From: Thermoflexaceae bacterium
Lineage (GTDB): Bacteria > Chloroflexota > Dehalococcoidia > Tepidiformales > Tepidiformaceae
Reading direction: 5' to 3'
DNA: 64,000 nucleotides
NCBI GenBank assembly: GCA_015075555.1
Contig: JABTUD010000002.1
Coordinates: forward strand, 124,001 to 188,000
Below the pieces are notes generated by a model. The model was not told the DNA's origin. It searched no databases and was given only the letters and a program-made list of their open reading frames with translations. The position numbers and the translations under genes were made by a program. Of this stretch, positions 1-10,357 are shown one piece after another. Positions within the stretch are counted from its first letter, which is position 1; each line of letters opens with the position of its first letter.

Positions 1-135
1 GCCGAAGTCTCAAACGAAGTCTGGCGCGGAGCGCTGCCCCCGGATGAGAGCATGGCCCTGGCCGAAACGGTAATCGAGGAGCTTGAGCTCGGGCTCAGTA
101 TTCACCGGCGGGAAGAGAGCACCAGCCGGCGGTAG
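1..135 (+). CDS. C-terminal end of an unidentified protein (cut by window edge)
   Basis: Frame 1 is open from the first base to a TAG at 133-135 and encodes about 44 residues rich in Glu and Arg (ending SRR). Codons are G/C-ending like those of the real genes nearby, so it is probably the tail of a gene that starts upstream of the window. No motif can be recognised in so short a piece. Confidence 0.5.
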   Translation, partial: AEVSNEVWRGALPPDESMALAETVIEELELGLSIHRREESTSRR

Positions 136-464
136 TACGGGCAGGAAGCAGCCCGATTACTCCGAATCCTCGCGCATTACGCTGCGTGGAACCCCTTCCC
201 CAAGGCGCGAACTTAACCTTAGCGCCTGCAAAAATTACATTTACCATCTTGACACCATACGTCCACCAGGAGTATTACATACCGCACGGTCGGCAAAACG
301 GCCGGAAGAAGCGGGAGGTGCCTTTCCCTATGCGCAGTGTCAACTGGTAATAAGGGTCGCACCCAAAGTAGAAGGCGGGCTCACGAGGCCCGCCTTCGCA
401 TTTCCAGGCGTTATTGCCCGGGTCAGGGGTCCGGCTCGCCGCGCCGGTTGCCGGGTGGGGGCGT
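136..464. other. intergenic region between convergent genes
   Basis: This 329-base gap separates the plus-strand gene end from the end of the minus-strand exosortase cassette. It is more AT-rich between about 220 and 290 than its surroundings. Apart from the hairpin at 371-397 no gene or RNA is recognised. Confidence 0.5.
371..397 (-). terminator. hairpin terminator of the exosortase cassette
   Basis: A perfect 10-bp stem (GAAGGCGGGC / GCCCGCCTTC) with a 7-base loop lies 68 bases beyond the stop of the glycosyltransferase. Read on the minus strand it is followed by TACTTT. Being symmetric, it may also stop plus-strand transcription. Confidence 0.7.
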
Positions 465-1817
465 CTAAGCCGCCTTCTGTCCGGGCTGCTCACCATGCCG
501 CGGCGAAACACGGCCAACCACGCGCAACAGCTCGTCGCGTGATGCGCTCACCGGGTCAACGGTGCGCCACTTGTGGGGTTCGGTAAGGACCGTGAGGGTC
601 CCGGCGAATCGCATCCAGAAGACGCCATACCTGTAGGCCGGCATCAGGGGAATCGTCCACCAGCCTCGCCAGAGACGCTGCGACGATGGGAAGACGACAA
701 GCAGGGCGCTCGTGGTCCAGGTAGCCGCTTCGATGAGCATGTATGCCAGGTACAGGATGGCCGTCGCGACCAGGATCGTCGTCCAGTGATAGCCCATGAA
801 GGCGAGCGCAGGCATGAGGAACGTCCATGCCACGCGTGGAAAAGCAAGCGTATGGTCGACCATCAGGGTTCTCACGGGCGAGAAGCCGCGATGAAAGATA
901 CCCCGGTTGGCGAGCCGCGGATGGGCGGCCATCACCTCTATCTCGCCGCGCTGCCAGCGAACCCGCTGGGAGTAGAGGGCGCGAAGGCCGGGAATGGGCT
1001 CCGTGTAGCAGACCGCGCTCGTGACCACCGAAACCTTCTTGCCGGGAAAGGCCTCCTGGATGTCGAAGGTCATGAAGGTGTCTTCGCCGACGGTGGACGT
1101 GTCGTAGAGGTGGGTTGCGAAGATGATATCGCGCCGGAATGCGCTGAAGGCCCCTGCAAGTGTGAACAGCGAACGCGACTCCGATTGGAAGCGTCGCCCG
1201 ACATTGAACGCGAAGTAGTACTCCTGGAACTCGCACTCGTGCACCAGCCGCATGAGACCATGGCTCGGCTCGTTGGTCCGTATCTCCACCGAGCCTGTTG
1301 CAGCCACAAGTTCAGGATCATGTTCGAAGGCCGCGACCATATTCGCGATCGCGTCGGGATGCAGCGTAACGTCCGAGTCCAGGTTGATGATGTATTCGCC
1401 AAGTGCGTGATGGATGCCGACGTTCAGCGCCCATGGCTTGCCCTGGTGGAAAGTCGAGAGCCAGTGGATTGAGCCGGCATAGCCGGTCTGCTGCTGCTCG
1501 CAGAAAACGGCGAAGGAACGGTCCCGGCTGCCGTTGTCAATGGCGAGTATCTCCACCAGGCCGGCCGGGTAGCTCTGCGCCTTGATCGACTCGATGCAGG
1601 CGGCGAGATCATTGGCGCTGTTGTAGACCGGCACCAACACCGTGACGCGTGGCCACTTGCCGTTCGGCGCCTTTGTGACGGGCCGGATTGGGAGACGGCG
1701 CTGCTTGCCCAGCACAACCGCGGTCAGGTACGCAAAGGCAACCGAGCCATCGATGAGGATGGGAACCAGCAGAAACACCCCCCAGAACCCAACCTGCAGA
1801 TACCATTCGCCAATCAT
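465..1817 (-). CDS. membrane glycosyltransferase, family 2, exosortase-G-associated type
   Basis: This 450-residue GT2 protein has an N-terminal membrane helix (about residues 8-35), a GT-A domain starting at VTVLVPVYN, the DSDV metal-binding motif near residue 150, and QRVRW (the QxxRW processive-synthase-like motif) near 290. Several C-terminal helices follow. It resembles BcsA/NodC-like enzymes and the glycosyltransferase known to accompany XrtG exosortases. Its start overlaps the end of the exosortase gene by 4 bases, so the two are translationally coupled. The likely job is to glycosylate or build a glycan on an exported protein at the membrane; the sugar donor is unknown. The GT2 assignment is firm; the XrtG link rests on the neighbours. 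Confidence 0.85.
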   Translation of the reverse strand: MIGEWYLQVGFWGVFLLVPILIDGSVAFAYLTAVVLGKQRRLPIRPVTKAPNGKWPRVTVLVPVYNSANDLAACIESIKAQSYPAGLVEILAIDNGSRDRSFAVFCEQQQTGYAGSIHWLSTFHQGKPWALNVGIHHALGEYIINLDSDVTLHPDAIANMVAAFEHDPELVAATGSVEIRTNEPSHGLMRLVHECEFQEYYFAFNVGRRFQSESRSLFTLAGAFSAFRRDIIFATHLYDTSTVGEDTFMTFDIQEAFPGKKVSVVTSAVCYTEPIPGLRALYSQRVRWQRGEIEVMAAHPRLANRGIFHRGFSPVRTLMVDHTLAFPRVAWTFLMPALAFMGYHWTTILVATAILYLAYMLIEAATWTTSALLVVFPSSQRLWRGWWTIPLMPAYRYGVFWMRFAGTLTVLTEPHKWRTVDPVSASRDELLRVVGRVSPRHGEQPGQKAA

Positions 1818-2428
1818 CCGAAGGCTCCACCACGCAGGCGCGCGCCCACCGTCCGGATTGTGGGACGGGTGATGGCGTACCAGTAGATGCCAATCGCCAT
1901 CACGAAGAACAGCGCACGGCCGAGGAAGGTGTGCACGAAGTCGAGCGTGCCCTGCCCGAAGTGTGCGACGAAGGCAACGATGACAAGCACGCGGACGATG
2001 TTCGCGGCGAAGGTGGCCAGCAGCGCGACCGCCAGGATCTTGCTGCGGTCAAGCGCGCCACCGCGTGGGAAGAACGCAATCAGCCCTGCCAGGGCAGCTA
2101 TCTCCAGCAGGCCCGACGATTCGAGCCCGACGTTCAGGTGGGTCCACTCCTGGTGGTGAGGCACTCCCACGACGACAATTGCGCCCGGGTCGGACCAGGT
2201 CACGCTCGTGTGGATTCCAACCAGGCTGGCGAGGAAATCGACACCCCGCGCGGTGGAGGCCCGCAAGGCGAGCTCCAACGGAAGGAACTCGCGGGCAACG
2301 ACCACCAGCAGGACAGCCGCCCCGGCGGAGCCGGCGACGTAGTAGGGGAGCCACGCCCCCGCCCGCCAGAAGAACAGCGTCAGACCGGCCCAGAGCACGA
2401 AAGCAACACCGAAGAGCGCGATTTCCAT
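1814..2428 (-). CDS. XrtG-like exosortase family membrane protein
   Basis: This 204-residue protein has about six membrane helices. The exosortase/archaeosortase core is visible: ESSGLLE where the family has a Cys-SG motif, then NIVRVL with the conserved Arg, then FVHTFLGR with the conserved His. The expected nucleophilic Cys is a Ser here. The ATG at 2428 was chosen because it overlaps the stop of the preceding gene and begins the first helix; a longer upstream extension is in-frame readthrough. Exosortases process or transfer proteins carrying a C-terminal sorting helix. The neighbouring pterin-synthase-like and glycosyltransferase genes are the partners known from XrtG loci in Gram-positive bacteria. 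It could be an inactive or mechanistically altered homologue. Confidence 0.75.
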   Translation of the reverse strand: MEIALFGVAFVLWAGLTLFFWRAGAWLPYYVAGSAGAAVLLVVVAREFLPLELALRASTARGVDFLASLVGIHTSVTWSDPGAIVVVGVPHHQEWTHLNVGLESSGLLEIAALAGLIAFFPRGGALDRSKILAVALLATFAANIVRVLVIVAFVAHFGQGTLDFVHTFLGRALFFVMAIGIYWYAITRPTIRTVGARLRGGAFG

Positions 2429-4302
2429 CACGCCCTCTTCCGGTTGATGGCCCAGGCGGCCGCGACCGCGCCTGCGAAGGCAACCCCCAGGAGCGGCCAG
2501 CCCATCGCGGTCGCACCGGAGCACTTGTACGTCGCCGTCACCTTCTCACCTGGCTGCGGCGGACTCGTGAATGGAGCGGTGGCGAATGCTGCCGTGTTCG
2601 TCACCATGCACTTCTTGCCGTCCTCCACGGTGTACCGCTGCGTTACCTCCATGTACTGCCCGGAGCCGGTGGAGTAGAACTTGCCGTAGTCGCCGGAGGT
2701 GATACCGCCACAGGCCGCGCCTCCGAATCCCTTGCACGTCTCGGCATCCCAGTCCCAGACGAGCATGTCCATATCGAACGATGGCCTCAGCCGCCACGTC
2801 ACCACGCCGGAGTCTTCGGAGACGAACTCCTTGATGAGCTTCGGCCTGGCGCACGCCTTCGAGGACGCATCGGCAGTTGCGGAGATGGGCTTTGAGTTGG
2901 GGCCCGCGAGGGTCCACTCCAGCGCTTTCCCATCGAACTCCACTGCAAATGCGGAGTCCGGGAACGCAGGTGAGCGGCCGGGCTCGAAACGCGACGGCGG
3001 CGTCACGCCCGGCACACCCGGGTTGAGCCTGTTTCGCTCACCGGGTTCGATCGTCACGGCCCCCTTGTTGCCGTTCTCGTACCCGAAGTAGGCCGTGAAG
3101 GTCCCACCGCCGTGGTCGAAGACGCACTCTACGAAGGGCCTCACGGTCCTGTACTTCACGGGTGGATCGGCCTTGTGGTCGCCCGGACCAGGCGTGGCCG
3201 GTTCAGGTTCTGAACGGTCCACCTTGTTGTAGGCACAGAGGTGGATGGTGCCGTCTCCCTTTTCCGCGAAATCGTTGGGAGTGAGGGCAACCGACTGGCT
3301 GCCCCCGGCGGGTTCATCGGGGCATGCCGAGCCCCCGCCCGCGCTCTTGAAGAAGTCGACCAGCTTGAAGGCCGGGTGCGCGGGCTGGTCCGCCTTTTCG
3401 ATGACCTTGTAGGAGCCCGCGGCGAGGGGCGTGTTGTCACCATCGGCCGGTTCGGCCACGACCGTCCCACTGTTGTCGAACACCTGGAACGTCCACGAAT
3501 GGGCCGGCGTGGCAGGCTGCCACTTCTGCGACCCGGGCTGCCAGGTGCGCTTGTGGATGATGAGCTTGCGCTGCTCGAACTCGTCCGTCGTGCGAGTAGC
3601 AGTCACCGTGCGTGACGAATCCGGCGATGAGGTCGCGGTTGGTGTCGCCGGGGCGGCCGTTGCGGTGGCTGAGGCGGAGGGGTTTGGCGTGCGCGTGGCT
3701 TCTGCGTCTTTGCCGGCCACGTAGAGGATGCAGAAGACCTGCTCCCCCGGCGAGAGCGAGGACTTGTTCCAGCCGAAGCCGTCGGCGTTGTCGTTGTTTA
3801 CCCCATCCTTATGGCACTGAAGGTCCAGCACAGGCAGTGGTGCCCTGCTCGACACGTTTACCGGGAACTCGGAAACCGCAACCCGCCTGGCCCCCTCCTT
3901 GTTTCCGTCAATGAAGAAGGTTCCGCCGTTAGCGAGGAGCGTGGCGCTCCCGTCATAGCCGTTGGACGAAGAGCTGATAGCGGCCGGGTCGCTCAGGGTC
4001 TCATCTCTGAAGACCGATCTGGCCGTCGAACCCCCAAGAAGAAAGAGGTGGTAGCTCGCTGACGCTTGTGAGCAGCCGTAAGCGCCGATGTCAGCGGGCA
4101 CGGCGGTCCCGCTTCCATTGTCAGCAGCGCGGGGGTCCTGGCCGGCAGAGACCCTGGAATGCATGGAGCTTTCCGCAGGGCACTCCGCAACCAGGAAGGT
4201 CATCGTCGCCGCGCGCGAAGGCGCCGCCTGCACCTCGGCGGCGAGGAGCGTCGACCAGAAGAGGATGAACGCGGCGCAGCACGCGAAGATGGCCAGCCGC
4301 AT
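2428..4302 (-). CDS. secreted surface protein with C-terminal anchor; candidate exosortase target
   Basis: About 624 residues. There is an N-terminal signal peptide (hydrophobic to AEVQAA). Near residues 200-240 is a Thr/Ser/Pro-rich linker with TATA/TPT runs. A Cna-B/prealbumin-like segment follows, starting about KLIIHKRTW with a GSYKVIEKA strand. The C-terminus is one hydrophobic stretch ending in the basic NRKRA. That tripartite end (short motif, helix, basic tail) is what exosortase and sortase substrates look like. The ATG at 4302 overlaps the upstream stop (TGATG); an in-frame GTG lies one codon earlier. The linker is a plausible O-glycosylation region for the neighbouring glycosyltransferase. 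No enzymatic motif was seen. Confidence 0.7.
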   Translation of the reverse strand: MRLAIFACCAAFILFWSTLLAAEVQAAPSRAATMTFLVAECPAESSMHSRVSAGQDPRAADNGSGTAVPADIGAYGCSQASASYHLFLLGGSTARSVFRDETLSDPAAISSSSNGYDGSATLLANGGTFFIDGNKEGARRVAVSEFPVNVSSRAPLPVLDLQCHKDGVNNDNADGFGWNKSSLSPGEQVFCILYVAGKDAEATRTPNPSASATATAAPATPTATSSPDSSRTVTATRTTDEFEQRKLIIHKRTWQPGSQKWQPATPAHSWTFQVFDNSGTVVAEPADGDNTPLAAGSYKVIEKADQPAHPAFKLVDFFKSAGGGSACPDEPAGGSQSVALTPNDFAEKGDGTIHLCAYNKVDRSEPEPATPGPGDHKADPPVKYRTVRPFVECVFDHGGGTFTAYFGYENGNKGAVTIEPGERNRLNPGVPGVTPPSRFEPGRSPAFPDSAFAVEFDGKALEWTLAGPNSKPISATADASSKACARPKLIKEFVSEDSGVVTWRLRPSFDMDMLVWDWDAETCKGFGGAACGGITSGDYGKFYSTGSGQYMEVTQRYTVEDGKKCMVTNTAAFATAPFTSPPQPGEKVTATYKCSGATAMGWPLLGVAFAGAVAAAWAINRKRA

Positions 4303-4709
4303 CACCCGGCCTCCTGACGGCTCACACGAACGTAGCTGGTGGGGTTTTCCCAGAGGGTCACCGTCACCAGCTGCGGGCCACCCGGCAGCGTTTCGTCGAG
4401 CGCCGCGGCAAGGTTGCGGAAAATGACGGCGGCGAGGTTCTCGCCGGTGGCCTGGATGCGGGTGAAGGGCTCGATGTCGTTCAGGAAACGGCCCGAGTAT
4501 CTCCTGGCCTCCGCATCAAGGAGGTTGGAGACCTCGCGAAAGCCGATCACCATGCCGTTCGCATCAACGGAATCTGTCAGGAACGACGCCTGCACACGGA
4601 AGGAGTGCGTGTGGCGCTCGCCCGCCGGGCGCATGGCATGCGATGCGCCAAAGAAGGAATCGATACCGAGTTCGTACCGCATTCCGGTGGCAATTGCCCG
4701 CTGGAGCAT
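4302..4709 (-). CDS. 6-pyruvoyl-tetrahydropterin synthase-related protein
   Basis: This small protein of the PTPS/QueD fold shows FFGASHAM and ERHTHSFRV, corresponding to the zinc-binding His residues of the family, and a C-terminal LWENPTSYVRV strand matching the conserved Glu region. A PTPS-related protein of about 110-130 residues is a standard companion of XrtG exosortases. The open frame continues upstream to 4865, but codon use there is less GC-biased and the family is short, so a start at 4709 or 4682 is preferred; no convincing ribosome site decides it. Its stop overlaps the next start, so it heads the four-gene operon. Its biochemical role in such loci is not known. Confidence 0.65.
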   Translation of the reverse strand: MLQRAIATGMRYELGIDSFFGASHAMRPAGERHTHSFRVQASFLTDSVDANGMVIGFREVSNLLDAEARRYSGRFLNDIEPFTRIQATGENLAAVIFRNLAAALDETLPGGPQLVTVTLWENPTSYVRVSRQEAG

Positions 4710-4987
4710 GCGTCCGTCGGGCGCGCTGGCAGCTCCACGCGCGTCTCCATCCGCAGGGGCGGCCTGGGATTGATCGGTTCCCCTGGAAACGAGGCGGCTC
4801 AACACCACGCCTTCACCAGCCTTTCGAAGGTTGTCTTTCTGGTGTATCGGCAAGTTCAAACGCAACTTCAGCCGCTAACAAACCGGAATCTGCGAGATTG
4901 CCGGCAAGGGGCCCCCAATTCAGGAACCCGGCGCGAGGAGGCGCAAAGGCTCTCATGGCAGAGTGATGGCTGCCGACAACTTAACGT

Positions 4988-5206
4988 ATGAACCCCGGCG
5001 CACAGTCCCCGCTGCCCCCACAGGGACCGCCCTCACAGGACATCTCCCAGTGGGAGTGTGGTTACCGTGTCGCTATCGCCGATGCCCTGGCGGTAGTTGA
5101 TGCGGTGGGCGGAACGAGCTTCCAGAACCTGAGCGGCCCGGTGCTGCGCCGGCTGCGAGCACGGCTTGCCGAAATAGAGCGAGGACGGGCGTCGCGCGCT
5201 GCCTGA
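4988..5206 (+). CDS. small hypothetical protein
   Basis: A 72-residue reading frame has a Pro/Gln-rich N-terminus and an amphipathic helical C-terminal half (VLRRLRARLAEIERGR). Third-position GC is high, supporting coding. It is divergent from the exosortase cassette and precedes the tRNA pair. No family is recognised. Confidence 0.4.
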   Translation: MNPGAQSPLPPQGPPSQDISQWECGYRVAIADALAVVDAVGGTSFQNLSGPVLRRLRARLAEIERGRASRAA

Positions 5207-5315
5207 TGCTGCGGCGGCGCATACAGACGGACAGCCAGGGCGCTCACAGCCAAAAGCGAGCGGATTCGCCAACTGGTTCGCGGTTTGCGGGTGCCTTCAG
5301 ATTCGGGGATACTTC

Positions 5316-5343
5316 TTGAACAGGAAGCGCCTCGTGCTATACT
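5316..5343 (+). promoter_or_regulatory. probable promoter of the tRNA genes
   Basis: TTGAAC at 5316-5321 and TATACT at 5338-5343 are separated by 16 bases and lie 17 bases before tRNA-Lys, a good match to a housekeeping-sigma promoter. Confidence 0.6.
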
Positions 5344-5359
5344 CCCGCCCAGCCCAGAC

Positions 5360-5435
5360 GGGCCGCTAGCTCAATTGGCAGAGCAAGTGACTCTTAATCA
5401 CTAGGTTGAAGGTTCGAGTCCTTCGCGGCTCACCA
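5360..5435 (+). tRNA. tRNA-Lys (CUU)
   Basis: The cloverleaf closes with a 7-bp acceptor (GGGCCGC/GCGGCTC, one G-U pair), a D arm, and a 5-bp anticodon stem AGTGA/TCACT enclosing the loop CTCTTAA, giving anticodon CTT. A TTCGAGT T-loop follows. Discriminator A and an encoded CCA end at 5435. Confidence 0.93.
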
Positions 5436-5495
5436 GGCCATTCCTGTTCCGAAGCCTGTGGTCCGCCCCCGTTGGCGGGCCACGGCCGCACTTGT

Positions 5496-5577
5496 GGGGA
5501 AGTGTCGGAACTGGCAGACGAGCATGACTTAGGATCATGTGCCGCAAGGCGTAGGAGTTCGAGTCTCCTCTTCCCCA
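5496..5577 (+). tRNA. tRNA-Leu (UAG)
   Basis: Class II tRNA with acceptor GGGGAAG/CTTCCCC, D-arm sequence GAACTGGCAGA typical of Leu, and anticodon loop CTTAGGA (anticodon TAG). It has a long variable arm (TGCCGCAAGGCG) and a TTCGAGT T-loop. Discriminator is A; CCA is not encoded, unlike the tRNA-Lys just upstream. Confidence 0.92.
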
Positions 5578-5640
5578 CGCACTCGAGAGACCTGGCAGAT
5601 CTCGAAGGCCCGGCGACCCGGGCAAACAGAAGGAGGAGGG

Positions 5641-6625
<985 letters not shown>

Positions 6626-6642
<17 letters not shown>

Positions 6643-7654
6643 TCCCTCCATTCGTCAGAAGACAGGCACGCTGGGTGAGCCGCTCGTAGAGGTCAAAGAC
6701 CTCCAGATCTACTTCCCCGTTTCGGCGGGCATCATCTTCCAGCGCAAAGTAGCCGATGTGAAGGCCGTCGACGGGGTCTCGTTCACCGTCAAGCGGGGCG
6801 AAACGCTCGGGCTGGTGGGTGAGTCGGGTTGCGGCAAGAGCACGACCGGCAAGGCCATCCTTCAGCTTATCCGGCCAACCGCGGGAACGGTGGACTTCGA
6901 AGGCACCGATCTGACCCGCATCAAGGGCCGCGAACTGCGCCGGTTCAGGCGCAGGATGCAGATGATCTTCCAGGACCCGTATGCGAGCCTGAACCCCCGC
7001 ATGTCGGTTGGCAGCATCATCGGTGAGCCCATCACCATTCATAAGCTCGCCAGCGGGAAGGCCAAGAAGGAACGCGTCCAGAGCCTGCTCCAGACGGTTG
7101 GCCTGAACCCCTACTTCGCCAACCGCTTCCCGCACGAGTTCTCCGGCGGGCAGCGTCAGCGCATTGGCATTGCGCGCGCACTCGCGGTCGAGCCCGACTT
7201 CATTGTCTGCGACGAGCCGGTCTCCGCTCTCGACGTTTCGATCCAGGCGCAGATCATCAACCTCCTGCAAGACCTGCAGAGCCAGTTCAACCTGACCTAC
7301 CTGTTTATCGCGCACGACCTTTCGGTTGTGCGTCACATCAGTGACCGCGTGGCGGTCATGTATCTCGGCCACGTCATGGAGCTGACCGACCGGGACTCGA
7401 TCTTCGAGAATCCGTTGCATCCCTACACCAAGGCGCTGATGTCGGCCGTGCCTATCCCCGACCCCGCGATCGAGCGCAAGCGCGACCGGATCATCCTGCT
7501 CGGCGATGTGCCAAGCCCGCTCATGCCACCCACCGGCTGCGTGTTCCACACGCGCTGCCCCATCGCAATCGATGAGTGCCGCGCCCGGCGCCCGGACTGG
7601 CGCAACGTGGGCACGGCCGACCGGGAGCACTGGGTCTGGTGCCACCGGGTCTAG
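6626..7654 (+). CDS. peptide/nickel-type ABC transporter ATP-binding protein (OppF/DppF family)
   Basis: 342 residues with Walker [10 protein letters not shown], signature FSGGQRQR, Walker [12 protein letters not shown] and the [16 protein letters not shown]-terminal extension. The TTG at 6626 is chosen as start because a strong AGGGAGGT ribosome site sits just before it; it overlaps the upstream gene by 17 bases, indicating coupling. It pairs with the preceding ATPase as the heterodimeric motor of a peptide-type importer. An alternative start further in would remove only a disordered N-terminus. Confidence 0.92.
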
Positions 7655-7683
7655 CACGGCCCTCGCCCTCTCCATTCCAAGCG

Positions 7684-7709
7684 AAGGGGCGCCGGGAACG
7701 GCGCCCCTT
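7684..7709. terminator. bidirectional hairpin terminator
   Basis: Perfect 10-bp stem AAGGGGCGCC / GGCGCCCCTT with a 6-base loop and T-tract, between the convergent transporter and kinase genes. Confidence 0.8.
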
Positions 7710-7717
7710 TCCTGCGT

Positions 7718-9049
7718 CTACGGCGACGGGCTGGCTGAAGGAGAAGGGGAAGGCGATGGTACTGGCGAGACCGTCGGCGAAGGCGTTGAAGTACGGGTAG
7801 CCGTCGGTGACGGGGTCGCGCTGCGCGTCGCCGTCGGAGAAGTCGTGCCCGTGCGAGCCGGTGAGGGTGAAGGTGAAGGTGTCCGCGTTGCGGTCGGAGT
7901 CCGGGTCGCGGTCGGGGTCGGCTGTGGCCGGGTAGCCGTTGCCGGGGCGGTCGTTGGCGTAGGGGAAGGGGCCCCGCTTTCGTCGTCTCGGGCAAGCAGG
8001 AAGACACCCAGAGCCGCAGCTACCGCGCCCAGAACGATGACCGCGACCGATACCCACATGGCGAGATTGCTTGATCGCTGCGCCGCGGGGTAAGCACCCG
8101 TGGCAGCACGCGGCCGGATTGGAGCGGTGTCACGGCGTCGCCCGTGGCCCTTGCGCGAGGAAGCCGGGCCCGGAGCGCGGCCCGGGGGGGCGGGCACCGG
8201 CGCCCGCGTGCCCGCGCCGGCCCGGGACTCGGCGCGCCGCAACGCGGCGCCGAATTCGGCAGCGGATTCGTAGCGGTCGTGGGGGATGAGAGCGAGGGCA
8301 CGGGCAAGGACCGACTCCAGTTCGGAGGAGGCGCTGATCGCGATTGCACGCAGAGGCGGCGCCTGCATGGCGAGCCGTTGCCCTGCCGTGGCCGCCGGCG
8401 TCGCAGCCGCGAAGGGAAGCCGGCCCGCGACCATCTCGAACACGGTCAGGGCCAGCGAGTAGACATCCGAGCGGGGGTCGGCGGGAAACCCCTGTATGAC
8501 CTCGGGAGCCAGGTAGGCGATGGTCCCCAGGATGGCACGCGCAGCTTCCGGGGCGAGCGTCCGCGTGACTGTATCGGCCACGCCGAAGTCGGCCACCTTG
8601 GCGACGCCATTCTCGTTGATGAGGATGTTCTCGGGCTTCACGTCGCAGTGGACGATGCCCTGTTCGTGGGCGTACTGGAGGGCGCTGGCGACCTGGCTGC
8701 CATAGCGGATAGCCTCGGCCTCGCTGAGGCGGCCCTGGGTTTCGAGCAGCTGGCGCACGGAGAAGCCGTGGACGTATTCCATGACCAGGAAATGGTGGCC
8801 CTGGTGCTTTCCCGCATCGTGGACAGCAACGACGTTCGGGTGTTGCAGGCGGGCGATGACGCGGGCCTCCCGCTCGATACTGTCGACAAGCTCGCCGGCG
8901 CCCGCGCCAGCCACGGAATCGCGGAGGATCTTCACCGCGACCCAGCGTGAGAGCCGCTGGTCCTCGGCAAGCCACACTTCGGACATCCCCCCCGTGCCCA
9001 GCAGCCGCTCAAGGCGGTATCGTCCGTCTATGAGATCGGAAACCTTCAA
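7718..9049 (-). CDS. transmembrane Ser/Thr protein kinase (PknB-like, no PASTA domains)
   Basis: This 443-residue kinase has an N-terminal catalytic domain: glycine loop [12 protein letters not shown] lysine, HCDVKPEN catalytic loop (a non-RD kinase with Cys in the HRD Arg position), DFGVAD and an APE-type APEV. A Pro/Arg-rich juxtamembrane region, one membrane helix (about residues 335-360) and an outside tail of about 80 residues composed almost only of Thr, Ser, Pro, Ala and Arg follow. The start is TTG at 9049, 6 bases from the divergent FtsW/RodA start. In actinobacteria such kinases phosphorylate FHA proteins and cell-wall enzymes encoded beside them, as here. Cell-wall ligand-binding PASTA repeats are lacking. 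Confidence 0.9.
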   Translation of the reverse strand: MKVSDLIDGRYRLERLLGTGGMSEVWLAEDQRLSRWVAVKILRDSVAGAGAGELVDSIEREARVIARLQHPNVVAVHDAGKHQGHHFLVMEYVHGFSVRQLLETQGRLSEAEAIRYGSQVASALQYAHEQGIVHCDVKPENILINENGVAKVADFGVADTVTRTLAPEAARAILGTIAYLAPEVIQGFPADPRSDVYSLALTVFEMVAGRLPFAAATPAATAGQRLAMQAPPLRAIAISASSELESVLARALALIPHDRYESAAEFGAALRRAESRAGAGTRAPVPAPPGRAPGPASSRKGHGRRRDTAPIRPRAATGAYPAAQRSSNLAMWVSVAVIVLGAVAAALGVFLLARDDESGAPSPTPTTAPATATRPQPTPTATRTPTATRTPSPSPSPARTGTTSPTATRSATPSPTATRTSTPSPTVSPVPSPSPSPSASPSP

Positions 9050-9055
9050 GGCGAA

Positions 9056-10357
9056 ATGACGCTCCGGCCGGCCGGCAGGGCAATCGCTTCACGCGAGCGC
9101 AACACCGAGCTCGCGCTGGTGCTGGCCAGCGGCGCCTTCGCCGCCGTTGCGTGGCGCTCGCTGGCTGTCGCTGAGTTTGCGATGCCTGCCAATTCTGGTC
9201 GCATCCTAACGCAATTCCTCATTTCCGGGTTCGTTGGCCACGCTGGCCTGCGCATCGTTGCACCCCGCGCTGGACCGCACCTTTACGCAGCCGCGCTCCT
9301 GCTGGCGGCAGTTGGACTTGCCTTCGTGGTGCGCCTTGCGCCCGGCCAGGGGCAGGAGCAGGCGAACTGGATCACTGTGGGCACAGGGCTCATGGTTTTC
9401 GCCGCCTGGGGCAGCAGCCGCCACTATCGGAAACTGCGCCAGTTCACGTATACGGCGGCCCTGGCGGCTATCGCCCTGCTGGTCATCACCGGGGTGTTCG
9501 GAACGACGGTCAACGGCGCCCGGCTCTGGCTCTCGCTCGGAGGGCACACGGTGCAGTCCACCGAGCTCATCAAGCTCTTCATGCTGGTCTTCCTGGCGGG
9601 TTTCCTCGCCGATGAGGCGGCCGTGCTCTCGGCAGGCCGCCTGCGGTTTGGCGGCCGCACCTACAGCGCCCTCCCCTACGTCGCCCCACTCCTGCTCACC
9701 TGGCTTATGACGATGGCAGCCCTCGCCATGCTCAAAGACCTCGGCTCGATCGCCCTGCTGGTCCTCCTGGCAATGAGCGCGCTCTACGTTGCCACCGGGC
9801 GCGTGCGGTTTGTGCTCGCAGGGGCAGCCCTGCTCGCCCTGACAGCGGTGGCCGGCTACGCCATGTTCGACCACGCGCGGGCGCGGATCGACGTCTGGCG
9901 CAACCCGTTCGCCGACGAGCAGGCCGCCGGCTACCAGACGGTGCAGAGCCTCTACGCCATAGAGGCCGGTGGCATTACAGGCGAAGGACTCGGTTTGGGG
10001 GAACCCCAGGGCATCCCCGCCGCCGAGACCGACTACGTGTTCAGCGCAATCGGCGAGGAACTGGGACTGGCGGGCGCGGCTGGCGTGATCATGGTCTACC
10101 TGGTGCTCCTGTTCGCAGGGTTGCGAGTTGCCATGCGCTGCCCGGAAGCCTATGGACGGCTGCTGGCCGCGTCGGCATCGCTCCTGATCGCAATCCAGGC
10201 GGCGATCATCATCGCCGGCAACCTGCGGCTCATCCCGACCACTGGCATCACGCTGCCGTTCGTGAGCTATGGCGGGTCGAGCCTGCTGGTCAACTTCGTC
10301 ATCGTGGGGCTGCTGGCAGGGATCTCCAGCGCTTCCGCCCCACCCGGTCAGAGATGA
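9056..10357 (+). CDS. FtsW/RodA/SpoVE (SEDS) peptidoglycan glycosyltransferase
   Basis: 433 residues with about ten membrane helices and the SEDS signatures [11 protein letters not shown] and the C-terminal [15 protein letters not shown] proteins polymerise lipid II into glycan strands and work with a class B PBP; such a PBP is encoded nearby on the other strand. Whether it serves division or elongation cannot be told from the sequence. It starts 6 bases from the kinase start and its last 10 bases overlap the end of the convergent FHA gene. Confidence 0.9.
   Translation: MTLRPAGRAIASRERNTELALVLASGAFAAVAWRSLAVAEFAMPANSGRILTQFLISGFVGHAGLRIVAPRAGPHLYAAALLLAAVGLAFVVRLAPGQGQEQANWITVGTGLMVFAAWGSSRHYRKLRQFTYTAALAAIALLVITGVFGTTVNGARLWLSLGGHTVQSTELIKLFMLVFLAGFLADEAAVLSAGRLRFGGRTYSALPYVAPLLLTWLMTMAALAMLKDLGSIALLVLLAMSALYVATGRVRFVLAGAALLALTAVAGYAMFDHARARIDVWRNPFADEQAAGYQTVQSLYAIEAGGITGEGLGLGEPQGIPAAETDYVFSAIGEELGLAGAAGVIMVYLVLLFAGLRVAMRCPEAYGRLLAASASLLIAIQAAIIIAGNLRLIPTTGITLPFVSYGGSSLLVNFVIVGLLAGISSASAPPGQR

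Noticed and set aside
7740-7970. Repetitive sequence resembling a tandem-repeat locus
   Set aside because: It is the coding sequence of the Thr/Ser/Pro tail of the kinase and is explained by codon repetition.
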